A stretch of DNA of 64,000 bases from Colocasia esculenta (lineage: Eukaryota > Streptophyta > Magnoliopsida > Alismatales > Araceae), in assembly GCA_014218235.1 (NCBI GenBank), contig CM024760.1, positions 13,682,049 to 13,746,048 of the forward strand, in the 5' to 3' direction. The notes under the pieces are model-generated. The model was not told where the DNA came from. It saw only the letters and a list, made by a program, of their open reading frames with translations, and ran no database searches. Of this stretch, positions 1 through 10,850 are shown piece by piece (position 1 is the stretch's first letter; every line of letters starts with the position of its first letter). The position numbers and the translations under genes were made by a program.

Positions 1-388
1 TCTGGTGTCGACCTCCCTGAGAGTGCGTCGACCTGAGTAGACTATTCCTGGAATCTGCAACTCGTGTCGACACACTCTTTGACTGTGTCGACACAGTCTC
101 AACAATTGTTCACCTTTTTACCTTTGAATCTGGGTTGTTGTCGACACCATTGTGGGGTGTGTCGACACTCTCTTTTGCAAAAAGTGTTTGTACCTAAAAA
201 TTAAACACATATATTTAGTAAAATGTTTTATTATGAGTACAAATGATAAGTGTGCTTTGAGACATGCTTTTTGAATATAAATTTCAGGTGAAATGTATTT
301 ATCATGTTTCAAATAATTTGCATTCAAATCACATTTGTCATCATCAAAATAGGAGGGAAAATGATATGAAATTACACTCAACCCAACA
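1..388 (-). repeat. 3' LTR of element A (partial)
   Basis: Matches 19938-20328 with only scattered small indels and ends in the same CCCAACA (TGTTGGG on the element strand). The rest of this LTR lies left of the window. It holds six GTCGAC cores at 7, 27, 66, 87, 140 and 161, in pairs 20-21 bp apart. Confidence 0.95.
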
Positions 389-402
389 ATCTCCCCCTTT
401 TT
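389..402 (-). other. Polypurine tract of element A
   Basis: On the minus strand this reads AAAAAGGGGGAGAT and directly abuts the LTR start TGTTGGG. Position and composition are those of the plus-strand primer for reverse transcription. Confidence 0.85.
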
Positions 403-1226
403 GATGATGGCAACATTAAATCCATATGACAATGAGTTTTGATGAGATGTGATTTTAAGCAATTTTTGGTTATTCAATGTCCTTATTTTTGTTCATGTTC
501 ATGCTTGTTAAAGACCTTTAAATATGGCTCATTCACAATTGATGGTTGTACTAAAGAAGTACAAAGTAACTTGAAGTAAGTTAGTGCATAAAGAAGGTCA
601 AGCAACTTGACAAGCATTCATTCATTCACATTCACATAAAATTTTCAATCACATTGAAGTCACAATTGAGAAAATCATTCAAGCTAAGCAAAATGCATTT
701 CATTTCATTCAAGAGACCCATTACAATCATTCCAAAAGATTACAATCATTTCTTTTCTCTTTCTTTCTTCTCCCCTCCCCCTTGACATCATCAAAAGGTA
801 AATACATTATGAAGAAGTGGAGGAGGAGGAGGAAGGGGAAGTAAGATGGTCTCAATGTCAGACAGTCTTTTCTCCATAAAAGTCAAGCTGGACTTGATTT
901 GATCTTGAATGGTTGTGAGTTTTGTGTGCAAGAAGTGTTCCATTCTGTCTGAATTTTCTCTATCAAGGTAGCTTGAATTCTTGCTAGATCAGCTGCAATG
1001 GGTTGTGAAGAGGAAGAAGATCCAGCTGACCAACCAGGCCTTTGCAAGATCTTGAACCCTTGTCAAATCAGATATCTGTGTATCAATGTGTGCATTGAAG
1101 TTCCTCATGCTCTCCAAGTCATCCACAAAATGAGCAAAAGACAGTCTAGTGCTGTGATCTCATGTAATGTCTGGTTGGTGTTGAAGACATCAGCTTGGGA
1201 ATTTGCCAAAATTCCCTGAAGTACTA
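403..1226. other. Element A 3' untranslated stretch
   Basis: This 0.8 kb lies between the stop of the extra ORF and the polypurine tract. It is AT-rich with a C/T-rich run near 750-785. I see no gene in it. Confidence 0.6.
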
Positions 1227-2750
1227 CTAACTACTTTTGCTAGTACTCTTCAGTTGAACTGAGGCATCTGCCATTGTACCAATCAATCTGTTGAATATTT
1301 GAGCTGCATAGTCTGAGGCAGCTTTTTGGTCTATGAACTTGGCAGATACAGTGTTCTCCAACCGTTGAATCCTCAACTCAAAGGTTTCTGACATGGTTTG
1401 AATGGAGGAGTTCAAGGTTCAAATTTTTCATTTAAGAAGGAGAGCAACTCTGGTGGAACAGAAGGTCCACCAGAGGATGTGGATGGTTGAAATGTGGGTT
1501 GTGGAGATTCATAGTGTATGAATGAGGGTTGAAACTTAGGTGAGAGAGGGGCATGAACTGGGATATCACCTTCAGTTGGGACTTGAGGCTGTTCCTCATT
1601 CAAAGGAGGCTGATCCTCCTGACCTTGGGGCTGGTCCCCTTCAGCTGGAGGCTGGTCCTCTTGAACTTGGGGCTGGTCCCCTTGATTTTGAGGCTGGTCC
1701 TCCTGAGCTTGAGGGGCCTCAACCACAACTGGCCCTCTCCAACTTGAGTACCCTCCAGTCTAAATCCCATGAATTTTTGAATATTCTTAAAGGTATAGAT
1801 GTTGGACTTAGGGATAGACTGGGATTTCTCATTCTCCAAGGGCACACCAAAGTGCTGGAACACTGAGGTCAGATGTGCAGCATATGGAAGAGATCTCTTG
1901 AGGTCTTTCCTGGTTGTTTCAGATATGATTTGATACATTATTACATGGAGGTTGATTTTGATGTCTTTTACCATGCAATAAAAATGAACCTCTGTATGTC
2001 TGTAAGTCTGTCCCTTCCACCACCTTGAGGGGTAATAATTGTGGTCAAAATGTGGTGGATGACTCTCAACACAGGGGGAAAGGTATTTGTGTTGAATCTG
2101 GTAACATGGGTTTGTTTTGGATCAGAGGCATCAGCAGGAAGGCCTGTCATGATGGAATAGGCTTCATGAAGATCAAATTCAAATTCATGATAATCTGCCC
2201 CTTCATCTGGTACTTTGAAATAGAGGCAGCTGTATCAGTTGGCATGTCAATAGCTATGCCCTTAACCTTTGATTAATCCATCATCTGTGCATTTCAGTTT
2301 CTTGTAAAATTCCCTAACAAGTCTTGGATAACTAATTGAAACTCAGAAATGAATATCAACCAAGACTGAAGAGAGAAATAGGTCTGAATTTCTGGAAATG
2401 TGTCTGCTAGCTGAATATCTGATAAATCCACTATCCTGGGCTTTAGAATAAGCTTGGCTTCACTGTGGTGTCTTGAGACTTGGAAGACTCTGAAGATGAT
2501 GATGATGACTCTGAAGAGTCTCCAGAAGGGGAGCCCGGATTCTCTGGTCTAGAAACCCTACCTCTGCCTGAAGAAGAGGTCTACCTCTCTTGGCTGCTGG
2601 CTGAGGTGCAGAGGAGGACCCTGGTTGCTCTGCAGGGTCATTCCTCCTTTTGGTTCTTCTTTCAAACTGAGGAGCATCATCCTCTGCCGGAACTGGCCTG
2701 GACGACGCCTGAGATCTTGCTCCACGGCGAGGACCCAACTTTCTCACCAT
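1227..2750 (-). pseudogene. Extra ORF 3' of pol in element A (putative plant transposon-protein type)
   Basis: Starts at a Met (MVRKLGPRRGARS, codon at 2748-2750) and runs in shifting frames to a stop at 1227. The N-terminus is strongly basic and rich in R, K, P and S. The middle (about 1600-2460) contains a block with RSLPYAAHLTSVF, which resembles the LPYGMLLTRIF-type motif I recall from the 'putative plant transposon protein' domain (PF20167). A PQxQEDQP-type acidic repeat follows (1412-1726), then a heptad-like C-terminal segment (1227-1415). Element B has the same architecture in the same place (9650-10850). No signal peptide or membrane segment is visible, so an envelope role is not supported. 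At least three frameshifts break it. Function unknown. Confidence 0.7.
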
Positions 2751-2873
2751 GGTGGCAAGGATGAAGTGGAATCGGGGTTTGATGAAGGAGAAGAGAGATG
2801 ATTGAGAAAGGTTTTGATTGAGGGAGAAAACTGTAGGTTTTCTTGCCGGAAATGAGAAGAAGAGCATCGTCGG

Positions 2874-3044
2874 GTCGACCTGATGCCTAAAAGGGTTTGC
2901 AGTGGTGCAATACCCCGCAGGAACAACAAGACTTATCCGAAACCCACGATTTAAAAGGTTCTGGCAAGAGGACAGTGTCGACACAGGAAGAAAGTAGTGT
3001 CGACCTGACCTAGGAATGTGTCGACACGAGATAGGATGGTCGGC
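2874..3044. repeat. GTCGAC cores upstream of the extra ORF of A
   Basis: GTCGAC occurs at 2874, 2977, 2999 and 3020, with a degenerate GTCGGC at 3039. The three clustered copies are 22 and 21 bp apart, the same spacing as in the LTR array. Confidence 0.85.
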
Positions 3045-4452
3045 CTGGCCTTTGAAGAAAATTTGAATTTTTGTGTGAGAATTTTTTGAGAATTTTGGGA
3101 CTTCTTTAAAATGATAACTAATGAGAGAAATAGTCATTTCAAGGATGTTTAAGAGACTTAAAAATTCATTTGTTATATTTTGAAAAAATTCACCACAATT
3201 CAAGTTTTAAACAATTTCCAATAGGATATGAGCATTCAAACACTTGAGTCAATGAAATGATGATTTGAGGGATATATTATATCTAACAATCAACTATAAT
3301 CTACCATATTTCTCAACGTTAAAGAAATAAAGATATCCTCTAGACTAAATACAATTGGTTTGAAAATAAAACATAATCTTAAAGAACAACTTGATGATGA
3401 ATGAAAATGATTCTTTTCTAAACAAAACTCCATCAACACATATCTTTTGTCTTTTTAACAGACTATCAAATGATATAAATCTTTTTCACTCAAGTACTAG
3501 TGCTTTTTACACACCATAGTCCCTGGATACTTAAGATTTATTCATTATTAAGTCTCAAAGGGGTAAATGATGACCTTTTGACATGAAAATATACGTTTTG
3601 TAGACGCCAATATTTCCAGTTACTCAGTCATCATGAAGAAGTATAGCACATTTTTGCTGTATTTTGAATTCATTTTTGAATTTTTATCCCCTTTGAACAG
3701 AGATAACATTAGTGCCTCATGACATGCATGACACTTCATTCATTGTGAAGGTGTGCAGTTTCTCAGCTCAAATGTCATTGCTCTGTTGAATTTTCAAAAT
3801 TTTAAGAGTTTTGTAAGATAGAAATCAATTTTATCCAACATCAGTTGCAAACAAAGATGTTTTAATTTCAAGACACATTTGTTTTCAATCTTGGAAGATT
3901 TCTGAGTTTCTGTGGGTTGAAAAATATAGTTGATAGTTGATTAAAAAAATATGATAGATCACTCAAAGGATCATTTGGAGACTCTAGACATCTGAATGAT
4001 GACATCATGCAGGAAATTGATGAAATGCAAGAAAAGTTATGAATTTTGCAAAAGTCATGACTTGTGAATTTTCTAGCTCCCCCTGAGATGATGATTTCAA
4101 TCATTTTCTATCAAAATAAAGATATGCAAGATTATGAAATCAAGAAAGATTCTCTTTAAACAATAAAAGCTCCCCCTCAATAATTGCATATTCATTTCTT
4201 AGTACTTGGCGGAGACATATACTCTCGCATAGTGAAAGTGTCCAGACAAGCATGACCTGTCCTTCTCCAAGTCACCATTTGATATACCAAGAAATTTCAA
4301 CACAATAAGAGTTGAAGAATTTATTGTCCAAAGGGAATGGAAGTGGAATTGAGAGAGATATGGACAGTATGACTGAAGGAAGCAAAGGGTTATGATATGA
4401 AAAGAACTCCCCCTTAGACAATGCATACACTCAACCCAAACCTAAAGAGAGA
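3045..4452. other. Non-coding spacer between pol and extra ORF of A, with two conserved blocks
   Basis: AT-rich with no sustained ORF. Two short blocks are shared with the same spacer of element B. The first, near 3571-3640, contains CAGTTACTCAGTCAT and matches two copies in B (11565-11620 and 11660-11715). The second, near 4199-4310, contains CTTGGCGGAGA and CACCATTTGATATACCA and matches 12370-12465 in B. CTCCCCCT/C runs recur at 4077, 4170 and 4408. Shared sequence outside coding regions in two diverged elements suggests a cis-acting role; none is known to me. Confidence 0.6.
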
Positions 4453-5055
4453 TCATGAATGTGGACATTTACAAAGACCAAGTTCTCTCCTCAAGGATGA
4501 AAACCTATTTTCAGGAAGGGGTTTGGTGAAAATGTCTGCAACTTGTTTTTCAGTTTCAATGAAATGGAGTTCAAAGGACTTCTTTGCAACCTCATCTCTC
4601 AAGAAATGATGCCTAATTTCAATATGCTTGGTTCTAGAATGCTGAATGGGGTTTTTAGACAGATTTATTGCACTTGTATTATCACAAAGAATGGGTACAC
4701 AACCTAGATCTTGGTTGTAATCGAGAAGTTGATGTTTCACCCAAAGAATTTGGGTTCCACATCTACCAGCAGCAACATACTCAGCCTCTGCAGTTGACAG
4801 AGCAACTGAATGTTGCTTCTTGGAAGCCCAAGAAATAAGGCACCCACCTAGGAATAAACACAAGCCACTTGTGCTTTTTCTATCTAATTTACACCCAGCA
4901 TAGTCAGCATCACAATAGGCAATCAAATCTAGCTTGCAATTAGCAGGATACCAAATTCCTAAATCACATGTTCCAACAAGATATTTGAAAATTCTTTTAA
5001 CAGCTAACATGTGACTTTCCTTAGGATTAGACTGAAATCTAGCACACAAACACAC
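4453..5055 (-). pseudogene. RNase H domain of element A pol
   Basis: An open 200-codon stretch carrying the copia RNase H landmarks in order: YCDADYAG, the LISWASKKQ block, ALSTAEAEYVAA, CDNTSAINLSKNP, HIEIRHHFLRD and ADIFTKPLP. The acidic catalytic residues are present (D of DADYAG, E of AEAEY, D of CDNTSA). This domain removes the RNA strand of the RNA-DNA hybrid during reverse transcription. It is the best preserved part of A but is out of frame with the upstream RT, so it is a remnant of a polyprotein, not a separate gene. Confidence 0.93.
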
Positions 5056-6131
5056 ACTAAATGAATATCAGGTCTAGAAGTTGTAAGATAAAGTAGAGAA
5101 CCAATCATACCTCTGTAGGTCTTTTGGTCTACTGACTTACCATTTGAGTCTTCTTCTAGCTTAGCATTTATGGCAATAGGTGTGCTTGAATGCTTGAGGG
5201 TCTGAAAGTCAAACCTTTTGAGAAGTCCTTGACATACTTGGCTTGACTGATGAAGATCCCTTCAGATGTTTGGTTCACCTGAATCCCAAGAAGAATGTTA
5301 AATCTCCCATTAAACTCATTTCAAATTCATTCTTCATTTGATTTGAAAATTCAGTGCATAGGCCTTTATTGGTGGAGCCAAAAATTATGTCATCAACATA
5401 AATTTGGACCACAAGTATTGATTTTTTACTATTTTTGTGAACAAAGTTTGATCAACAGTTCCTCTGGAGTATCCTTTCTCAAGCAAAAAGGTACTCAAAC
5501 GGTCATACCAAGCTCTTAGAGCTTGCTTAAGACCATAGAGAGCCTTATTGAGCTTGAAAACATGGTTAGGATATTTTTCATTTTCAAATCCAGGAGGTTG
5601 TTCAACAAAAACATTTTCCTTAATATAGCCATTTAAAAATGCACTTTTGACATCCATTTGATAAACTTTGAAATTCATGGAGGATGCAAAAGCAAGGAAA
5701 ATTCTAACTGCTTCTAGTCTAGCTACAGGGGCATATGATTCTTCAAATCAATTCCAAACTCTTGATTGTACCCCTTTGCAACTAGCCTAGCTTTATTTCT
5801 AATTACCTGACCAGATTCATTTAATTTGTTTCTGAAAACCCATCTAGTGCCAATGACGTTTGGTCACTAGGTCTAGGTACTAATTCCCATACTTGATTTC
5901 TTTCAAATTGATGAAGTTCATCATGCATGACATTAATCCAATCAGAATTTGATAAGGCTTCATCAATTGACTTTGGTTCATTTGGGAAATTAGAGCTAGT
6001 GGGTCTTCTTCAATATCATGCAAGAAAGATGATCTAGTCCTAACTCTATCATGCAAGTTGCCAACCACATTATCTAATGGGTGATCTCTTAAAAACCTAT
6101 GTTCAGAAATTACCTGTTCAGAAGTACCCAC
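5056..6131 (-). pseudogene. Reverse transcriptase domain of element A pol
   Basis: The RVT_2 (copia) reverse transcriptase. Visible blocks are SDWIN and MHDEL near 5900-5960, QMDVKSAFLNG, VEQPPGFE, FKLNKALYGLKQ and RAWYDRL (5385-5678), then the catalytic YVDD at 5389-5400, present and intact in its own frame. A frameshift lies just before YVDD. More follow in the thumb region between 5100 and 5300, where FLGIQVNQ and GIFISQAKYVKD are readable in other frames. It would synthesise cDNA from the element RNA in the virus-like particle. Non-functional as it stands. Confidence 0.9.
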
Positions 6132-6144
6132 TTCTGGGACAATG

Positions 6145-7010
6145 TTACCTGAGCCACTTGGAGATGGTGTGTTCAGTTCTCTTCAATGTTTTCAAACTCC
6201 TCAACAGTTGGTGAAGAGTCCACAATAAATTCATCCTCTTCAGTGTCTTGTCTTTCCCTGCAAGATTTAGAATTGTTAGTTGAAAAGGAATTTTCATCAA
6301 AGATAACATGTGGTGATTCTTCAACAGTTTTGGTTTTAAGAATGTACACTTTGAAAGCCCTTGACACCTCAGAATAGCCAAGGAAGATAGCTTCCTGACT
6401 TTTAGCATCAAATTTGTCAAGGTTTTCTTTGTTATTGTTGTGTACATAACATTTGCACCCAAAGATTTTAAATAGGAAACAGTTGGCTTTTTTTTTTTCA
6501 ATAATTCATAGGGGGTTTTCTTGATTTTTGGTCTGACCAATGCTCTATTGAGTATGTGATTGGCTGTGTTCACAGCTTCAGCCCAGAAGGATTTGGGCAA
6601 GTTACTCTCAAGTAGCATGGTTCTAGCCATTTCCACAAGAGTTCTGTTCTTTCTTTCCACAACTCCATTTTGTTCTGGAGTTCTTGGTGAAGAAAACTTG
6701 TGGAATATTTGAAATTCAGCACAAAAATCAGAAAAGGATGTGTTCTCAAATTCACCCCCATGATCAGTCAGAATATTTTGATTTTATATGGATAAGTTGT
6801 TAAGACAGTGGTACAAAGGTCCTAAATTCAAGACAAGCATCACTTTTATGGGACAGAAAAATAACCCAAGTAAATCTAGTAAAATCATCAATGATTACAA
6901 ACCCATATCTTTTGCCACTTAGAATTCTTGTAGGGCCAAAAAGGTCCATGTGAAGTAATTTTAGTGGCCTAGATGTGAGTACCTCATTGAAGTTTTTAAA
7001 GATTTTCTTG
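6145..7010 (-). pseudogene. Integrase domain of element A pol
   Basis: The copia integrase catalytic core. The three acidic residues can be placed: D in HMDLFGPTR (about 6940), D in ILTDHGGEFEN (about 6760), and E in QNGVVERKNRTL (about 6640-6670). The C-terminal FWAEAVNTANHILNR motif is clear in an open frame. At least two frameshifts separate the segments. The homopolymer near 6490-6500, coding a lysine run, may be one unstable point. It would insert cDNA into the host chromosome. Confidence 0.9.
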
Positions 7011-7620
7011 TTTGTTTTCCTTTAGAACAGATCCTACAAACTTGATTTTCAACATTAGAGAAGGATTCAGAAAGCCCCTTAACCAAATTCATCTTAACAA
7101 CTTATTCATTGTTCTGAAACTTGCATGGCCAAGTTTTTTGTGCCAAGTCCATGCAATTTCATCTTTATTTGCAACAAAGCAAAGATTTTCAGAAAAGTTT
7201 TTATTTAGGTTGATCATGTAGACATTGTTTTCCCTTTTTCCAAAGAATTTGATTTTATCAGTTGATGAGTCAATTATCTTACAAAATCAGATTCAAACAC
7301 AACTTTGTGACCTTTGTCACATAGTTGGCTGATACTGAGCAGATTATAATCAAGACCATCAACTAGTAAAACATTATCTACAGAGCTTGAGGAAGTATGA
7401 CCAACCTTACCAGATCCTAAGATCTTTCCTTTATTTTTACCTCCAAATCAGTACTGACCCTCCCTCCTTTTCAAGCAGGAATGAGAATTTGGCTCTGTCT
7501 CCCGTCATGTGTCGTGAACACCCACTGTCAAGAAACCACACATTGGTGTTGGGTGCACGACCTTCCTGCAACAAGATCAGTGGAGAGAAGATTTTGGTAC
7601 CCAAATAGAGTTGGGACCAT
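7011..7620 (-). pseudogene. Protease and GAG-pre-integrase segment of element A
   Basis: The aspartic protease active site D-S-G is encoded at 7521-7529 within the motif FLDSGCSRHMTG. Downstream on the minus strand is the GAG-pre-integrase motif WHKKLGHASFRT (about 7100-7150), the zinc-binding N-terminal region that precedes copia integrase. The reading frame changes between the two. The protease would cut the gag-pol polyprotein. Confidence 0.88.
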
Positions 7621-8025
7621 CAGAATGTTTGAACATTGTTAGTAAATCTTTTCTCACCCAAATTTGACTTGTTTTTTGATTTTTGTTTTGTTAAATTGGT
7701 GTTTTCAGTCTTTTCTATTTGTTCTTTTTCTTAGGAATGAAATCACCAACATTTTTGTTTTTAGTGGAGGGGAGTTTTTCATTTGAGCATAGGAGTTCAG
7801 ATTAGGAGGGAAAACCATGGATTTTGTTGGTACATCCAAATGTTTGGATTAAAGAATTGAGGATGATACCAACAGGGGTTGTCATACCATTGGCTCCAAG
7901 GATTGGTCCAATCATCTTGAAATGCTGTCTTGGAGGTCCAAGGTTCTTTAAAACTGATTTCTTTTGACTTTTTCATGTTTTTCAAAATTTATTTGAATTT
8001 TTGATTGAGTTGTTTGAAGCTTTTG
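7621..8025 (-). pseudogene. gag-protease linker of element A, downstream half
   Basis: A low-complexity stretch rich in W, N, Q and K (7797-7985), typical of the linker before copia protease. It is cut by element B at 8025; the other half resumes at 16686 in a compatible frame, which supports a clean insertion. Confidence 0.75.
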
Positions 8026-9371
8026 TGAAGAGTTATGCGGAAAACACAATACGGTAATCTAGAAGGGGGGGTTGAATAGATTACGGCAATTTTAAACTAT
8101 TGATGGCTTCTTTTCGATGCTACAGCGATCTTAATGAAGCTTGATTAGAATTCAATTAAGTATGAGACCGCTTGAGTTGATTTAAGTGAGAACCGGAATC
8201 AAACGTGCGTATGAACACCGTGCCTACCAATCATCTATCGCAAAACGCGAACAAACCACAGAACACGATGATTTAAGGTGGTTCGGAGTACACAACTCGT
8301 GTATCCTACATCCACCGTCCACACACACCAGAAAAACTGCTTATGAGCGAGTTCAACACTACAACTCAACCACACACACGTTGTCTGATGAACCACGATC
8401 AGAACAACCACAAATACGTGAATCAAGCACAAGGGATGCTCGAAACACAACCACACACACACACGATGGAATGGAAATTATGAAATGGAGAAGAATTGGA
8501 ATTAGGGAACAAATCCGGTTGGAATTCTTCTCGTGGATCGTCCAAACGCTCTTCAAACTTCGATTGGATGTAGATTGATCGATGTAGAAGGTTGAATTGA
8601 TGACGATCCGGCTTCAGCTCCGCATAGATGGTGATTCCACGATGATCTGGGCGGAAGGTTGAAGTAGAGCAGCAATTTGGGGCTTTTCCTCTTGGTCCCT
8701 TGGAGGCTCTTGGATGGGAGGCTGCTCTCTGCGAAATTGGCTCCAAAGGATGCTTATATAGTGTTAGGTAAAGGTGGGGGTCGTGGAGGAAGGAAACACC
8801 CAAGTGGGGGCCGGATTTGGAACTTAAAATCTCATGTTTCCGTCGTCTGTCGACAGGTGCACTTGCATCTGTCGACAGGCGCACTCAGGCTGAGAACTGG
8901 GTTTCAGGAAATTGAGTTTCTGAGTGTATCTGTCGACAGGCAGTTTGCATCTGTCGACAGATGCACTCAGGAATAGAAAACTTGAGCTCTGTCCTGGGTT
9001 GTTTTGTGTGATCTGTCGCAGGTACATTGCATCTGTCGACAGATGCACTCAGAGATGCAAACCTGAGTTCTGTCTGAGAATGACTGTATGAATCTGTCGA
9101 CAGGCAGTTTGCATCTGTCGACAGATGCACCTTTTTGACAGATTTTTGTGCCTTTTGCTCATCTTTCAATGCCTCTTCAATTCCATCTTTCATGCTTGTA
9201 CACCTACATGCAAATACATTGTTAGTGATGTACATTGTATGATTTAGCAATGTTTAACTCAATCACTTTCATGGTGTTTTTCATGTTAGTTAGCACATCA
9301 ATTTTGCATTAAATCAATGTTCAAGGATGTTAATGTGATCATCAAAAACATGATATATGGAAAACCCAACA
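8026..9371 (-). repeat. 3' LTR of element B
   Basis: Runs from TGAAGAG to CCCAACA, that is TG...CA on the element strand. It contains a 7-base G run near 8066 (12 bases in the partner LTR), a minus-strand TATA box at 8753-8760, and eight CTGTCGACAG-type palindromes with cores at 8849, 8871, 8932, 8953, 9015 (degenerate GTCGCA), 9035, 9095 and 9116. Confidence 0.95.
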
Positions 9372-9383
9372 ATCTCCCTTTTT
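9372..9383 (-). other. Polypurine tract of element B
   Basis: Reads AAAAAGGGAGAT on the minus strand, immediately before the LTR start TGTTGGG. A 266-bp AT-rich stretch with no gene separates it from the extra ORF. Confidence 0.85.
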
Positions 9384-9649
9384 GATGATGACAAAATATT
9401 CAATTGATGCATATATTGATGTTCTCCCCCTTTTTGACAACATTCAAAAGGTCAAGTCATGCACATTTAGAGACATTAACATGAACTGAGTTTTCATTGA
9501 TTTATCATTGAAAATTTCACAGTACATTTGATAATCATTACATGACTCAATAAAAGAAAGGGAAATAACATGAAAAACAAAAGATGACAAGACAAGTGAG
9601 ACTAATTCCATCTAAGACTCTTAGTGACCTCTAATGACCCTGAGACCCT

Positions 9650-10850
9650 CTATTCATCGTCATGTCCAGCAGGAGGAGGGTGACGGGATCCATCTCTCTC
9701 GGAGTAGAGGTGGTCAAGCCGGTCATCTAAAGTGTTGAGGCGAGCGTCCACTTGATCAAATCTTGACGTCATCCGAGCAAATCCTGAAATCATTTCTTGA
9801 TGGATTTGTGCCAAGTAATCATGAACGGATTGTTGTGGAGGCACAGGTACATCATCAAACTCTTGAGCTTGGTCAGGCATTTGCTCATCTTGAGGGTCTT
9901 CATCACTGCCCTCATTTGCTTCATCATCTTCATTGTCTTCTTCACCGGTTGACACTTCAGCTCCTTGTGGTTCCTTCCCTTGAGAGTCCTTGTGACGACG
10001 CCGTCTACAATTTTGTAGCCCATGCGGTTGGCGGCGGTGAGGTCGAAGGCACTTCGCGATTTTAGTGAGATGAGCTCACTAGGAGGGATAGGAATGCCAA
10101 GGAAAATAAGAGAAGTGATGGGGCATGCATATGGCATTGATCTTTTGGTGTTAGAGAAACACCGACGGATGAGGCTTATCATGAGTTCAGGAGATTGATT
10201 TCTTGACACTTGAGGAAAAAGATGAACAAGGATTTGTGGACCTCGTGACTAACTCTCGACTTCCATCCTTCGGGACGATCAAGGTAGTGAAGATGTGGTG
10301 GATCATCCGATCAAAGGAGGAAAGGAGTTGGCGTTGAGACGAGCAATCTCCTTGGTAGTGTCATAGGGTTCCAATGTCAGAAGCTCATAGTACTCAGAAG
10401 CGGAGGGAGTGTAGTTGAAGATTTCAACTCCTGAGTTTGGGATTTCAAGGGCTGTGGAGATAAGATTGGCGGTGAGGCGAAAACGAGTGCCTCTCACCGA
10501 AGAGTAGAGATCGCCCTGGTCGGAAAGCCCTAGGTTATTGTAGAACTCGGAGATGGCAGTGGGAGAGTATTGGAGGTGGGAGTACAAGAAGGATGTCCAC
10601 CCTTGAGTGTCAAAATAGGGTAGGAGTGAGGGGAACATCGGTGCTAAGGACTCGAAATCCACATACCGGGATTGGACTATTTTCTTGAATGTGCCGTTGG
10701 ACGGAGAAGACGGAGACCCTGAGGAACGATGAGTTCCGGCAACCGATCCTCACGATGCTTGCTGCGGCGTTCAGAAGGAGCCCTGGAGCTTTCTCCGGCG
10801 TCCGTCGGAGCGCGACGACGGCGAGCGAGAAGCTTCGATTTGGGTGCCAT
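9650..10850 (-). pseudogene. Extra ORF 3' of pol in element B (putative plant transposon-protein type)
   Basis: Starts at a Met (MAPKSKLLARRRR, codon at 10848-10850) and ends at 9650, in four overlapping frames. The N-terminus is basic and Ser/Pro/Arg rich. The middle segment (10303-10662) is a clean 119-codon frame with YFDTQGWTSFLYSHLQ. A later part has RSMPYACPITSLIFLGIP, equivalent to the RSLPYAAHLTSVF block of element A. The C-terminus (9650-9955) is acidic, then helical with heptad character (FDQVDARLNTLDDRLDHLY). The match in order, composition and position with 1227-2750 shows that the ORF belongs to this lineage and is not a chance capture. Function unknown. Confidence 0.72.

Noticed and set aside
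1227..2750. Envelope gene in element A, as sometimes reported for SIRE elements
   Set aside because: No signal peptide, transmembrane helix or Cys pattern seen; content matches a plant transposon-protein type instead.
8186..9250. ORFs inside the LTR of element B
   Set aside because: They fall in non-coding LTR sequence, and the partner LTR breaks them with small indels.
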